A stretch of 64,000 nt of DNA from Trinickia acidisoli (GTDB taxonomy: Bacteria; Pseudomonadota; Gammaproteobacteria; Burkholderiales; Burkholderiaceae), in NCBI RefSeq assembly GCF_017315725.1, contig NZ_JAFLRG010000001.1:3596001-3660000 (forward strand), read 5' to 3'. A model generated the notes under the pieces. That model ran no database searches, had not been told where the DNA came from, and worked only from the letters and a program-made list of their open reading frames with translations. Positions 44,012 through 52,774 of the stretch are shown here, piece by piece. The first letter of the stretch is position 1; each line of letters starts with the position of its first letter. The translations under genes were made by a program, and so were the position numbers.

Positions 44012-45319
44012 TTAGACGCCGGCCGTGTTCGTCTGGGTGTCGGCCTCGACGGCAAGGCCGCCACGGCCGAGCGCCGCGCGCAGCTTCGAGCGGTCGAGCT
44101 CCTTCTCCCAAGCCGAGATGACGACGGTGGCCACGCCGTTGCCGACGATGTTCGTCAGCGCGCGGCACTCGCTCATGAAGCGGTCGATGCCAAGGATCAG
44201 CACCATGCCCGAGAGCGGAATCGTGGGCACGACGGCGAGCGTCGCCGCGAGCGTGATGAAGCCCGCGCCCGTCACCCCGCTCGCCCCCTTGGACGTCAGC
44301 ATGGCCACGGCAATCAGCGTGAGCTGCTGCATCAGCGTGAGGTCGGTGTTCGTCGCTTGCGCGATGAAGAGCACGGCCATCGTCATATAGATGTTCGTGC
44401 CGTCGAGATTGAACGAATAACCCGTGGGCACGACGAGGCCGACGACCGAGCGCGAGCAGCCGAGCTTCTCGAGCTTGTCCATCAGTTGCGGCAGCGCGGC
44501 TTCCGACGAGCTCGTGCCGAGCACGATCAACATCTCTTCCTTGATATAGCCGACGAAACGCACGATGTTGAACCCGACGAGGCGCGCCACCGTGCCGAGC
44601 ACGACGAGCACGAACACGATCGAGGTCAGATAGAACGTGCCGATCAGCTTCATGAGCGGCAGCAGGGAGCCGATGCCGTATTTGCCGATCGTGAACGCCA
44701 TTGCGCCGAACGCGCCGATCGGGGCGAGCTTCGTCACGATGCGCACGATGCCGAACAGGACGTGCGAGACGCTTTCGATGAAATCGGTGACCGGCTTGCC
44801 GCGTTCGCCGATCGTCGCGAGCACGCTGCCGAACAACAGCGCGACGAGCAGGATCTGCAGGATCTCGCCTTGGGCAAACGCATCGATCAGCGTGTGCGGA
44901 ATGATGTGCATGAAGAAGTCGACGGTGCTTTGGCCGTGCGCCTTCGCCGCGTACGAGGCCACCGCTTTGCCGTCGAGCGCGTTCACGTCGACGTTGAAGC
45001 CCGCGCCCGGTTTCAGCACGTGCGTGGCGATGAGGCCCAGCACGAGCGCGAAGGTGGAGATGACTTCGAAGTAGAGCAGCGCCTTGCCTCCGACGCGGCC
45101 GACCTTCTTCATGTCTTCCATGCCGGCGATGCCGGTGACGACGGTACAGAAGATGATCGGGCCGATGACCATCTTCACGAGGTTGATGAAGGCATCCCCG
45201 AGCGGCTTCATATCGATGGCGACGGCACTCGAGAAGTGGCCGAGCAACACGCCGGCGATGATCGCCGCGATGACCTGCACGTAGAGGATTCGGTAGAAGG
45301 GCTTTTTCAAAGGACGCAT
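44012..45319 (-). CDS. dctA: C4-dicarboxylate transporter DctA
   Basis: Sodium or proton symporter for succinate, fumarate and malate in the glutamate transporter fold family. The 435-residue protein has about eight helices and two hairpin loops, with the serine-rich [14 protein letters not shown] of the first hairpin, [15 protein letters not shown] of helix 7 and the [15 protein letters not shown] end. It lies upstream of its sensor genes on the same strand (78 bp to dctB). A sigma-54 promoter and two activator-like palindromes lie just upstream. Assignment is firm. Confidence 0.96.
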   Translation of the reverse strand: MRPLKKPFYRILYVQVIAAIIAGVLLGHFSSAVAIDMKPLGDAFINLVKMVIGPIIFCTVVTGIAGMEDMKKVGRVGGKALLYFEVISTFALVLGLIATHVLKPGAGFNVDVNALDGKAVASYAAKAHGQSTVDFFMHIIPHTLIDAFAQGEILQILLVALLFGSVLATIGERGKPVTDFIESVSHVLFGIVRIVTKLAPIGAFGAMAFTIGKYGIGSLLPLMKLIGTFYLTSIVFVLVVLGTVARLVGFNIVRFVGYIKEEMLIVLGTSSSEAALPQLMDKLEKLGCSRSVVGLVVPTGYSFNLDGTNIYMTMAVLFIAQATNTDLTLMQQLTLIAVAMLTSKGASGVTGAGFITLAATLAVVPTIPLSGMVLILGIDRFMSECRALTNIVGNGVATVVISAWEKELDRSKLRAALGRGGLAVEADTQTNTAGV

Positions 45320-45380
45320 CGGTGTCTCCCAGCTTGGATTAATCGATCAGCCAAGACGGCCGCTCGTGGGGTCCATCGAT

Positions 45381-45396
45381 TGCAAGGTCGATGCCA
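45381..45396 (-). promoter_or_regulatory. Sigma-54 promoter of dctA
   Basis: The minus strand reads TGGCATCGACCTTGCA, with GG and GC ten bases apart and only two mismatches to TGGCACG-N4-TTGCA. The predicted start near 45370 gives a leader of about 50 bases. Confidence 0.78.
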
Positions 45397-45459
45397 ATGC
45401 GCGATGTGGCGTTAGCCTTTGATTTTGTTGGGATTAGTCAGTATCGCGAGCAGCCCAAG

Positions 45460-45504
45460 TCCGGGTTCCCGGAAAGCGAGACGCCCGGCGTCCGGTTCTC
45501 TGGA
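45460..45504. promoter_or_regulatory. Paired DctD-like enhancer sites
   Basis: TCCGGGTTCCCGGA (45460-45473) is a 14-base palindrome. TCCGGTTCTCTGGA (45491-45504) is a weaker copy. Their centres are 31 bases apart, about three helical turns, and about 97 and 128 bases upstream of the predicted dctA start. Confidence 0.55.
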
Positions 45505-45629
45505 GACTGGAATGGGTTCGCGAGCAAACCGCCGAACAAACAAAACGCGGCCGCGCAACCGATCACCGAGATCGATCGCACCGCCGCGTGGCAGCTCGCA
45601 ACGAGATAAGCGGCGCTAGGCCAAATGTC

Positions 45630-46640
45630 TCAAACCACGCCCGCCACGCCCGCGTCGTGCGCTTGCTGATCGGCGTGATAGCTCGAGCGCACCATCGCGC
45701 CCACGGCGGCGTGCGTGAAGCCCATCTTGTAGGCCTCTTCCTCGTACATCTTGAACGTATCCGGATGCACGTAGGCGCGCACCGGCAAATGATGCTCGGA
45801 CGGCTGCAAGTACTGGCCGATCGTCAGCATGTCGACGTCGTGCGCGCGCAGATCACGCATCACCTGCAGAATCTCTTCCTCGGTCTCGCCCAGGCCCACC
45901 ATGAGGCCCGACTTCGTCGGCACGTCGGGATGCAGTGCCTTGAAGTCCTTGAGCAGCTTCAGCGAATGCGCATAGTCCGAACCCGGGCGCGCTTCCTTGT
46001 ACAGGCGCGGCACCGTTTCGAGGTTGTGGTTCATGACGTCGGGCGGCGCGGCATTCAGAATCGCCAGCGCCCGGTCGAGCCGGCCGCGGAAGTCCGGCGT
46101 CAGAATCTCGATGCGCGTTTCGGGCGAATGCTCGCGCACCTGCTTGATACATTCGACGAAATGGCCCGCGCCGCCGTCGCGCAAATCGTCGCGGTCGACG
46201 CTCGTGATCACGACGTACTTGAGCTTGAGCGCACCGATCGTGCGGGCGAGGTTCAACGGCTCGTCCACGTCGAGCGGATCGGGGCGGCCGTGGCCGACGT
46301 CGCAAAACGGGCAGCGGCGCGTGCACTTGTCGCCCATGATCATGAACGTGGCCGTGCCCTTGCCGAAGCACTCGCCGATGTTCGGGCAGCTCGCCTCTTC
46401 GCAGACGGTATGCAGGTTGTGCTCGCGCAGAATCTGCTTGATCTCCGAGAATCGCGAATTGCCCGTCGCCGCCCTCACGCGAATCCACTCGGGCTTTTTC
46501 AGCTTCTCGATCGGCACGATCTTGATCGGGATGCGCGCCGTCTTCGCCTGCGCCTTTTGCTTGGCGGTGGCGTCGTACGACGCGGGAGTGGCTTGCGGCG
46601 CTTCGAGGGCGCCGCTCGGGTCAAGGGTAACGTCAGTCAT
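45630..46640 (-). CDS. lipA: Lipoyl synthase
   Basis: Radical SAM enzyme that inserts two sulfur atoms into octanoyl groups bound to lipoyl domains. It has the auxiliary-cluster cysteines in [12 protein letters not shown], the radical SAM motif in [10 protein letters not shown], and the C-terminal SSYHAD serine that completes the auxiliary cluster. The ATG at 46640 overlaps the end of lipB by 8 bases, which supports coupling. Length is 336 residues. Assignment is firm. Confidence 0.97.
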   Translation of the reverse strand: MTDVTLDPSGALEAPQATPASYDATAKQKAQAKTARIPIKIVPIEKLKKPEWIRVRAATGNSRFSEIKQILREHNLHTVCEEASCPNIGECFGKGTATFMIMGDKCTRRCPFCDVGHGRPDPLDVDEPLNLARTIGALKLKYVVITSVDRDDLRDGGAGHFVECIKQVREHSPETRIEILTPDFRGRLDRALAILNAAPPDVMNHNLETVPRLYKEARPGSDYAHSLKLLKDFKALHPDVPTKSGLMVGLGETEEEILQVMRDLRAHDVDMLTIGQYLQPSEHHLPVRAYVHPDTFKMYEEEAYKMGFTHAAVGAMVRSSYHADQQAHDAGVAGVV

Positions 46641-47442
46641 TCGGTGATCCAGTCGATGAGCGATGCGCAAGCGCGCCGTCGAGATTCGCGGCAACCCGTG
46701 CCGCCAGGGTTTCGGCTACTTCGTTCCAGCCGGCGGCGACGCCGAGCGTCGCCATGTCGACCGTCTCCAGCCCCGCGTAGCCGCATGGGTTGATCGCGAG
46801 GAAGGGCCGCAAGTCCATCTCCACGTTCAAACTCACGCCGTGGTAGCTGCATCCGTTGCGGATCTTCAGGCCGAGCGCGGCAATCTTCGCGCCTTCGTGC
46901 GCGAGTTCGCCGTGCCCCGGCCCCACGTAGATGCCAGGTGCGCCGGCCCGGCGCACGCCGACGAGATTATACGCTGCGAGGGTATCGATCACGGCTTGCT
47001 CGATCAGCGTCACGAGTTCGCGTACCATCAGCTTGCGCCGGCGCAAATCGAGCAACAGGTAGGCGACGACCTGCCCCGGCCCGTGATACGTGATTTGCCC
47101 GCCTCGATCGACTTTGACGAGTGGAATAGCCGGGTCGGCTGCCAGCAAATGGGCGGGATTGCCGGCCTGGCCGAGCGTGAAGACGGGCGGGTGCTCGACG
47201 AGCCAGATTTCGTCGGGCGTTTCAGAGGTACGCGCCTCGGTGAAGGCGCGCATGGTGTCGAAGCTGACGTCGTACGCCTCGCGGCCGCGCCAGCGAACGA
47301 TCGGCTGGGAGCAACCCGCTGTCGCGTCGAGCACGGCGCCGCCGCTTGGTACCGCGTCCGGCGACGCCGCGCTCGATGCGCAAGACGGCAGCGTAGCAAC
47401 GGGCGAAGAAAACGCGGACGAAAAAGACGATGCGGCGCACAT
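46633..47442 (-). CDS. lipB: Octanoyltransferase LipB
   Basis: Transfers octanoyl from acyl carrier protein to lipoyl domains, the step before LipA. Family motifs are [35 protein letters not shown], and GAPGIYV with [22 protein letters not shown], which contains the catalytic lysine; the catalytic cysteine is in AINPCGY. An N-terminal stretch of about 45 Ser/Ala-rich residues precedes the normal start of the fold and has no clear ribosome site; a GTG at 47334 could be the true start. Length as given is 269 residues. It overlaps lipA by 8 bases. Confidence 0.93.
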   Translation of the reverse strand: MCAASSFSSAFSSPVATLPSCASSAASPDAVPSGGAVLDATAGCSQPIVRWRGREAYDVSFDTMRAFTEARTSETPDEIWLVEHPPVFTLGQAGNPAHLLAADPAIPLVKVDRGGQITYHGPGQVVAYLLLDLRRRKLMVRELVTLIEQAVIDTLAAYNLVGVRRAGAPGIYVGPGHGELAHEGAKIAALGLKIRNGCSYHGVSLNVEMDLRPFLAINPCGYAGLETVDMATLGVAAGWNEVAETLAARVAANLDGALAHRSSTGSPND

Positions 47443-47547
47443 GATTGCCGCAGTTTACCGGAATCGGCACCGGCTCGCCCGCGCCGGCCCGGATTGCTTG
47501 CGCTGAATCAACCCCCCTTCAAGCCTGCCGCGCGCGCCGCGTCCGCA

Positions 47548-47871
47548 TCAAACCGTGCACCAGCCGCTCACGCGCGCTGCCCACCAATCGCCCAGCGCCT
47601 TGAACAGATCGGTCAGCACCGCTGCGCGCGGCAACGGCGCGACGAACGCGACGCACGCCGCCCGGTGCCCTTCGGTGCTGAGCCAGAGGCGCTCGCCTGG
47701 CCGCAGACGCAGCGAGCGGCCAGGCGCGAGCCAATAGTCCTCGACGTCGTTGCTGCGCGTGACCCATACGGGCGCGCCATGCACGGACAAACGCGTGCTG
47801 TGCGCGATCATCATCGGCACGGTTTCGCCAGGTGCGATTTCGAGCGTGATACTTGAGGAAATTTGTCGCAT
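47548..47871 (-). CDS. DUF2917 protein
   Basis: A 107-residue soluble protein matching DUF2917: a small beta-rich domain with LEIAPGETVPM, LSVHGAPVWVTRSNDVEDYWLAPG cut by the conserved WVTRSxDxxDYWL element, and LRPGERLWLSTEG. The ATG at 47871 is chosen because the longer frame runs into the divergent promoter. It lies back to back with a gcvA-type regulator, 113 bp apart, a pairing that suggests control by it. Function is unknown. Confidence 0.85.
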   Translation of the reverse strand: MRQISSSITLEIAPGETVPMMIAHSTRLSVHGAPVWVTRSNDVEDYWLAPGRSLRLRPGERLWLSTEGHRAACVAFVAPLPRAAVLTDLFKALGDWWAARVSGWCTV

Positions 47872-47942
47872 GATCGACTCACAAAAAAGTTGCTCCGTGA
47901 CTAGAATCCTAGACGTGGCAAGCCATTCGGCAAAACGATCAA

Positions 47943-47962
47943 TTCTCACGCTTATGTGAGAA
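47943..47962. promoter_or_regulatory. Inverted repeat between DUF2917 and gcvA
   Basis: TTCTCAC-gcttat-GTGAGAA has two perfect 7-base arms around a 6-base spacer and lies 22 bases before the gcvA start. It includes the T-N11-A form of LysR sites and is a natural operator for the divergent pair. Confidence 0.6.
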
Positions 47963-47984
47963 AAATTAACAAGCAGGATGATCC

Positions 47985-48917
47985 GTGGATTTGCGACAAC
48001 TGCCCGCGCTCAATGCGCTGAAGACGTTCGAAGCCGCTGCGCGCCACGAAAGCTTCTCGCGCGCGGCCGACGAGCTGTTCGTCACGCACGGCGCCGTCAG
48101 CCATCAGATCCGAGCGCTCGAAGACGAACTCGGCACGCCGTTGTTTTTACGCGAAGGCAAACGGGTCCGGCTGACCGACACCGGCTGCCGCTATGCGAAG
48201 GACGTGCGCGCCGCGCTGATGACGCTCGCCGACGCCACGCGCGAGGTGCGCGAGGGCCAGCGCGCGCGGCGGCTCGTCGTGTCGTCGATGTCCTCGTTCT
48301 CGGCGCGCTGGATCACGCCGCGCATCGGCCGCTTCATCGAGCGCCACCCGGAGATCGATCTGGAGCTGTTATCGACGAACGCCTTGACGGACTTCACGCG
48401 CGACGATGTCGACGTCGGTATCCGTTTCGGTCCGGGCCGCTACCCCGATCTTCACGTCGAGCCGCTACTCGACGAAATAGCGTTCCCCGTCTGCGCGCCG
48501 ACGTTCGCCGGTGGCGCATTGCCGAAGACGCCGGCCGAACTGGCGGCGTCGCCGCGGCTACTGCGATCGGACGATCAAATGTGGCGCACCTGGTTCGAAG
48601 CGGCCGGGCTCAGCGGCGTCCCCGAGCCGCGGCGCGGCGTGCTGTATCAGGATTCGTCGAATCTGTTGCAAGCGGCGATCGACGGGCAAGGCATCGCGCT
48701 CATCCGCCGCTCGATCGCGACACACGAGCTCGCCGCGGGGCACCTCGTACGCCTGTTCGAGATCGACGCGCCGAACGCGTCGTCCTACTGGTTCGTCTGC
48801 CCGCCGCCGCTGTTCGCGAGCGCGCGGGTGCAGGCATTCCGCACGTGGTTGTTGGAGGAAGTGGAGCGCTTTCGCGCTCAGTTCACAGCACGACCTTCAC
48901 CATCGGATGCCCGGTGA
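47985..48917 (+). CDS. gcvA: LysR family regulator (GcvA-like)
   Basis: A 310-residue LysR-type transcription factor. The N-terminal winged helix (about 5-65) has SFSRAADELFVTHGAVSHQIRALEDELGTPLF, here read in parts, which is close to GcvA-type proteins. The effector domain is about 90-300. The GTG at 47985 has AGGA 8 bases upstream. GcvA of E. coli controls glycine cleavage genes, but none are near. Here the divergent DUF2917 gene is the likely local target, so the symbol marks similarity, not proven role. Its 3' end overlaps ybeD by 35 bases on the opposite strand. Confidence 0.82.
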   Translation: MDLRQLPALNALKTFEAAARHESFSRAADELFVTHGAVSHQIRALEDELGTPLFLREGKRVRLTDTGCRYAKDVRAALMTLADATREVREGQRARRLVVSSMSSFSARWITPRIGRFIERHPEIDLELLSTNALTDFTRDDVDVGIRFGPGRYPDLHVEPLLDEIAFPVCAPTFAGGALPKTPAELAASPRLLRSDDQMWRTWFEAAGLSGVPEPRRGVLYQDSSNLLQAAIDGQGIALIRRSIATHELAAGHLVRLFEIDAPNASSYWFVCPPPLFASARVQAFRTWLLEEVERFRAQFTARPSPSDAR

Positions 48918-49152
48918 GGGCCCGATAGATGTCGTCGAGCTGCGCACGGCTTTGCGCCCGAACGGTCACGGTCAAGCCGATGTAGTTGCCGCCGCTCGAA
49001 GGCCGCGTCTCGATGCGCGCCGCGTCGAAGCTCGCATCGAACTGCCGCACGACGGACACGATCGTCTCGGCGAAATCGGGGTGCGCCTTGCCCATGACCT
49101 TGATCGGAAAGTCGCAAGGAAAGTCGATTAAGGACTCGTTCACGGGGCTCAT
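48883..49152 (-). CDS. ybeD: YbeD-like DUF493 protein
   Basis: An 89-residue protein of the DUF493 family with an ACT-like fold: LIDFPCDFPIKVMGKAHPDF opens, GGNYIGLTVTVRAQSR follows, and IYRALTGHPMVKVVL ends. The family is tied to lipB and to D-alanyl-D-alanine carboxypeptidase genes in many proteobacteria, but its function is not known. The ATG at 49152 leaves 14 bases after the dacC stop. It overlaps gcvA by 35 bases at the 3' end. Confidence 0.9.
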   Translation of the reverse strand: MSPVNESLIDFPCDFPIKVMGKAHPDFAETIVSVVRQFDASFDAARIETRPSSGGNYIGLTVTVRAQSRAQLDDIYRALTGHPMVKVVL

Positions 49153-49166
49153 GGTCACACCTTTCG

Positions 49167-50405
49167 TCACTTCTTCTTGCCGAACATGAGCAAGAGCGAA
49201 TCCCAGACGCGCCCGCCGATGCCCGCTTGCGGCACCGCCTGCAGCGCGACGACAGGGAATTGCGTCAGCGTCTTGCCGTCGGCGACGATCTGCACCGTTC
49301 CGACCTGCTGGCCGTTCGCGAGCGGCGCGACGAGCGGCTCGTTCAGCACGAACTGCGGCTTGATCTTGTCGCCCATGCCGCGCGGCACGGTGATGTACTG
49401 ATCGCGCTTCACGCCCACCTGCACCGTGTTCGCCATGCCCTTGTAGACGCGCGGCGTCTGCACGGGCTGGTTCGCCTTGAACAGGCGCACCGTGTCGTAA
49501 GCCGAGTAGCCGTAGTTCAGCATCTTCATGCTGTCCTGCACGCGCTCATGCTCTTTGTCCTCGCCCATCATCACGCTGACGAGGCGGCGCGAGGCATCGG
49601 ACGCACCCGGCAGCGGACGCTTGGCCGAAGCGATCAGGCAGTAGCCCGCCGCTTCTGTGTGGCCCGTCTTCAAGCCGTCGACGGACGGATCGAGCCACAG
49701 CAGCCGGTTGCGGTTCGGCTGCTTGATCTTGTTGTACGTGAACTCCTTGACCGAGAAGATGCTGTAGTACTCGGGGAAGTCGCGAATCAGGTGGGCCGAG
49801 AGCACGGCGAGGTCGCCGGCCGTCGTGTAATGCCCCGCCGACGGCATGCCGTTCACGTCCGCGTAGTGCGTGCCCTTCATGCCGAGCCGCTGCGCTTCGG
49901 TGTTCATCATCTCGACGAAATGAGCTTCGCTGCCGCCGACGAGTTCGGCCAGGGCGATCGCCGCGTCGTTGCCCGACTGCACGATCATGCCGTAGACGAG
50001 ATCGTGCACCGTGACGGGTTTCTCCGCTTCGATGAACATGCGCGATTCGTCGTTGCGCACGCGGCGCACGGCATCGCTCGGGATGACGACCTGGTCCATC
50101 GAAATTTTCTTCGTCTGCAGCGCTTCGAAGACGATGTAGGCCGTCATCAGCTTCGTCAGCGAAGCGGGCTCGACACGCTCGTCGGCGTTGCCCGATGCGA
50201 GGACCTGATTGCTCGTCGCGTCGACGAGCACCCACGACTTGGCCGTCACGGCCGGCGGCGGCACCTGCGCTCGCGCGACAGGCGCATAGGCCGCGCCCGC
50301 GACGAGCGTGGCGGCGATCAGTGCGCAGACTGGCGCGGTGCGATGAAGCGATGAGGGAGCGAAGGACGAGGCAAGCGACGGAAGGCGGAACGAGGAAGAA
50401 CGCAT
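49167..50405 (-). CDS. dacC: D-alanyl-D-alanine carboxypeptidase (PBP5/6 type)
   Basis: Periplasmic low-molecular-weight penicillin-binding protein that trims the terminal D-Ala from peptidoglycan stems. A signal peptide (about 1-46, ending ARA) is followed by the catalytic domain with S-x-x-K in SLTKLM, SGN in VQSGNDAAIALAE, and KTG in DGLKTGHTEAAGYC. The C-terminal beta domain ends with the short amphipathic anchor WDSLLLMFGKKK. The ATG at 50405 gives 412 residues. It is upstream of ybeD. Confidence 0.94.
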   Translation of the reverse strand: MRSSSFRLPSLASSFAPSSLHRTAPVCALIAATLVAGAAYAPVARAQVPPPAVTAKSWVLVDATSNQVLASGNADERVEPASLTKLMTAYIVFEALQTKKISMDQVVIPSDAVRRVRNDESRMFIEAEKPVTVHDLVYGMIVQSGNDAAIALAELVGGSEAHFVEMMNTEAQRLGMKGTHYADVNGMPSAGHYTTAGDLAVLSAHLIRDFPEYYSIFSVKEFTYNKIKQPNRNRLLWLDPSVDGLKTGHTEAAGYCLIASAKRPLPGASDASRRLVSVMMGEDKEHERVQDSMKMLNYGYSAYDTVRLFKANQPVQTPRVYKGMANTVQVGVKRDQYITVPRGMGDKIKPQFVLNEPLVAPLANGQQVGTVQIVADGKTLTQFPVVALQAVPQAGIGGRVWDSLLLMFGKKK

Positions 50406-50777
50406 AGATCGATTCGTGCAGAAAAACGACGCGCGCGGTGCGCGCATTCGGGAAGTGCCGGCCGCCGATGGGCGGTGCTCGCCGCCCGTCACGGCGCACG
50501 ACGAACGAGCGACGCGGCTGCGCGGCAGCCGGTTGGACCGGCGACGCGCGATTCGGTTCGCTCGATTCGCTTGCATGTATCGCCGTGCTACCCGCAATGC
50601 ATCGCGCGGGACCGCGTCGACAGGGCGGTGCGAAAAAAATTGCGCCCATTATACGCGGCACGTCCCGTCGAAAACGCGCTTTTTTGCGGCACGAACGTGT
50701 GCGCGGCCGCCGCTCGGCGGCCTTTCAGATCGCCTTCGTCGCGGCTTTCGTCAGCTCAATATCAGCGCGTTGTCAGC
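50406..50777. other. Gap upstream of dacC
   Basis: A 372-bp gap. It holds a hairpin GGGCGG-tgctcg-CCGCCC (50470-50487) that would sit in the dacC leader, and a TATAAT on the minus strand at 50648-50653 with no acceptable -35. No gene was seen. Confidence 0.5.
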
Positions 50778-51404
50778 TCAACGCCAGGCATCGACCACGA
50801 TGCGTTTCAAGATGTGCAGCTTGCGATGCAAAAAGTGCTCCGCCCCTGGAATGACGACGACGGGCAATTCCTGCGGCCGCGCCCAATCGAACACGGAACC
50901 GATCGGCACCGTGTCGTCCTCTTCGCCGTGGATGACGAGCGTGTTCTCGGGCACGTTCGCCACCTCGAAGCGGCTCGCGGCCGTGCCGACGAACACCATG
51001 CGCTCGACCGCCTCGCCGCGCTCGGCAAGCGTGCGCGCGACGTGCGAAATCACGGCCGTGCCGAACGAGAAACCGGCCAGCACGAGCGGCAAGGACGCTT
51101 GCCCCGGCTGCTCGCGCATATACGCGAGCACCGCGAGCAGATCGTCGCGCTCGCCCACGCCTTCATCGTGCTTGCCCTCGGTCTGCCCCACCCCGCGAAA
51201 ATTCGAGCGATAGGTCACGTAGCCCAGTTGCACGAGCGTACGCGTGAGCGTTTGTGCGACCTTGTTGTCCATCGATCCGCCGAACAACGGATGCGGATGC
51301 GCGACGAGCGCGATGCCGCGCGGCGTACCGTCGGGCACATCGAGCGCGACTTCGATCTTTCCGATGGGACCGTCGATGAGAAATTTTTTCGTGTGAGCGT
51401 TCAT
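50778..51404 (-). CDS. Alpha/beta hydrolase
   Basis: A 208-residue alpha/beta hydrolase fold protein of the small serine esterase type. The nucleophile is the serine in VLAGFSFGTAV, an HPHPLFGGSMDNKV loop gives the oxyanion region, an acid lies in HGEEDDTVP and the final catalytic histidine in PGAEHFLHRKL. No signal peptide. It lies 25 bp after the ferredoxin-like gene on the same strand. Substrate is unknown. Confidence 0.88.
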   Translation of the reverse strand: MNAHTKKFLIDGPIGKIEVALDVPDGTPRGIALVAHPHPLFGGSMDNKVAQTLTRTLVQLGYVTYRSNFRGVGQTEGKHDEGVGERDDLLAVLAYMREQPGQASLPLVLAGFSFGTAVISHVARTLAERGEAVERMVFVGTAASRFEVANVPENTLVIHGEEDDTVPIGSVFDWARPQELPVVVIPGAEHFLHRKLHILKRIVVDAWR

Positions 51405-51429
51405 GGCGCGGCGGTCGGACTTCGGTGAA

Positions 51430-51762
51430 TCAGGCGGGCTGGTCGATCAGCAGCCGCTCGACGATCTTGCCGTCCTTCAGGTGCGAATCGACGATCTCGT
51501 CGAGATCGGCTTCGTCGAAATAGGTGTACCACGTGCCTTCGGGATAAACGACGATCGCAGGTCCCTGCTCGCAGCGATCGAGACAGCCGGCCTTGTTGAT
51601 GCGCACGTTGCCGGGTGCCGCGAGGCCGAGCTTTTTCACGCGTTTCTTCGTGTGGTCGAGCATTTTCTCCGCATCGCAACGCCGTCCGCAACTCGGGCGC
51701 TCGGCGCCGGGATCGCGTTGATTCAAGCAGAAAAAGACGTGGTACTTGTAGAAGGAGTCCAT
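51430..51762 (-). CDS. Thioredoxin-like [2Fe-2S] ferredoxin
   Basis: A 110-residue protein of the thioredoxin-fold 2Fe-2S ferredoxin family, an electron carrier of unknown partner. The cluster cysteines are C12 in VFFCLNQR, C25 in PSCGRR, and C60 and C64 in KAGCLDRCEQGP; C29 is an extra nearby cysteine. The ATG at 51762 lies just before the fold. It precedes the hydrolase by 25 bp. A TATAAT at 51894-51899 on the minus strand may be its -10, but no good -35 is seen. Confidence 0.92.
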   Translation of the reverse strand: MDSFYKYHVFFCLNQRDPGAERPSCGRRCDAEKMLDHTKKRVKKLGLAAPGNVRINKAGCLDRCEQGPAIVVYPEGTWYTYFDEADLDEIVDSHLKDGKIVERLLIDQPA

Positions 51763-52032
51763 GGTCTTTGGGTTCGGATGTTGAGCCGAGCCGCCGCAGC
51801 GCGCCGCGTCGCACAAGCGCGTCGCATTGCATCGAATCGCATCGAATGACGCGAGCGTCGGCATCCGGCATGGGTAGGAAGGAAGCCGAGCCGATTATAA
51901 CGAGCGTTGCGCGCGAGCGCTGGCGCCTTGTCCTGCAAGGCCTCGCGCGATGGACAGACCGTTCGGCGCAGGGCCGCGCCACGGTTCGCCAGCGTGCCCC
52001 GCGTGCGGTCGCATGCGTGGCGCGCGAGTGAC

Positions 52033-52719
52033 TCACCGCGCGACGGCACCGCTTTGCATGCCGAGCCAAGCCATGAGCTGCGCCACGAATTCGTCGCTGG
52101 CCGCCGCGAGCGCACGCACGCCGCCCGCGGCGTCGGGCATGCTTGCCGGCGCGCGCGCCACGAACGTCTGCTGCGCGATCAGCACGCCGTCGCGCGTGAG
52201 CGTCGCGCGCGCGGTTAGCGCGCCGTGGCTTTGCGTCTCGCTGTCGAATACCTGCTCGAACTGTTCGAGATCGATCGTGAGCAGCGGTACGCTCACCGCT
52301 TCGCCGCCGCCGAGCACCGTGCCGCGCGCGGCCAGTGCACCGCGCACGCGCTCCGTCAAAAGCTGCGCGGGCCGCATCGCCCAATGGCTGTTCGCATAGG
52401 CCGCCGTGCGCCGCGGGTCCGCGTAGCTCAAGCGGTACGCAATGTCGTCCGTATCGAGCGCGGCCGGCGCGCGCACGTCGAACAAACGTAGCGTCGGCAG
52501 CGGGCCCGCATAAGCCGGCGCATGCTCGGGGCCGAGGTCGTAGCGAATGTTCGAGACGGCCGCGGGCGTACCGAACGCGCAGCCGCCCATCATCCCGAGC
52601 ACGCCCGCCGCGGCAAGCAGGCATGCCGCTGCCGTCGACGTGCGCGCGCAGCGTCCCACGCGCGCCCACTCAGCGCACTGCGCCCGCATCCGCGCAATCA
52701 CATCGATTGAACGTGCCAT
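52033..52719 (-). CDS. ABC-type transport auxiliary lipoprotein (PqiC-like)
   Basis: Outer-membrane-linked lipoprotein partner of an Mce transporter. The signal ends in the lipobox MMGGC (C47), followed by a PqiC/DUF330-type domain (about 55-220) with LPTLRLFDVRAPAALDTDDIAYR and VPLLTIDLEQFEQVF. The ATG at 52719 has GAGGAAG 11 bases upstream; an ATG 30 bases in is possible. The product has 228 residues. It is the last gene of the mlaE-mlaF-mlaD-lipoprotein operon and may bridge the MCE ring to the outer membrane. Confidence 0.88.
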   Translation of the reverse strand: MARSIDVIARMRAQCAEWARVGRCARTSTAAACLLAAAGVLGMMGGCAFGTPAAVSNIRYDLGPEHAPAYAGPLPTLRLFDVRAPAALDTDDIAYRLSYADPRRTAAYANSHWAMRPAQLLTERVRGALAARGTVLGGGEAVSVPLLTIDLEQFEQVFDSETQSHGALTARATLTRDGVLIAQQTFVARAPASMPDAAGGVRALAAASDEFVAQLMAWLGMQSGAVAR

Positions 52720-52774
52720 GTTGTTCGCTTCCTCTTCGATTCAATGCCTAGCCGATGCCCGATCCACGTCCGAC

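Larger units (their letters stand above)
45320..45629. other. dctA upstream region
   Basis: A 310-bp gap with the sigma-54 promoter (45381-45396) and two palindromes (45460-45473 and 45491-45504) placed as an enhancer. The remainder up to lipA shows no gene. Confidence 0.7.

Noticed and set aside
50648..50653. TATAAT as the dacC promoter
   Set aside because: No hexamer near the right distance resembles a -35, and the leader would be over 230 bases.
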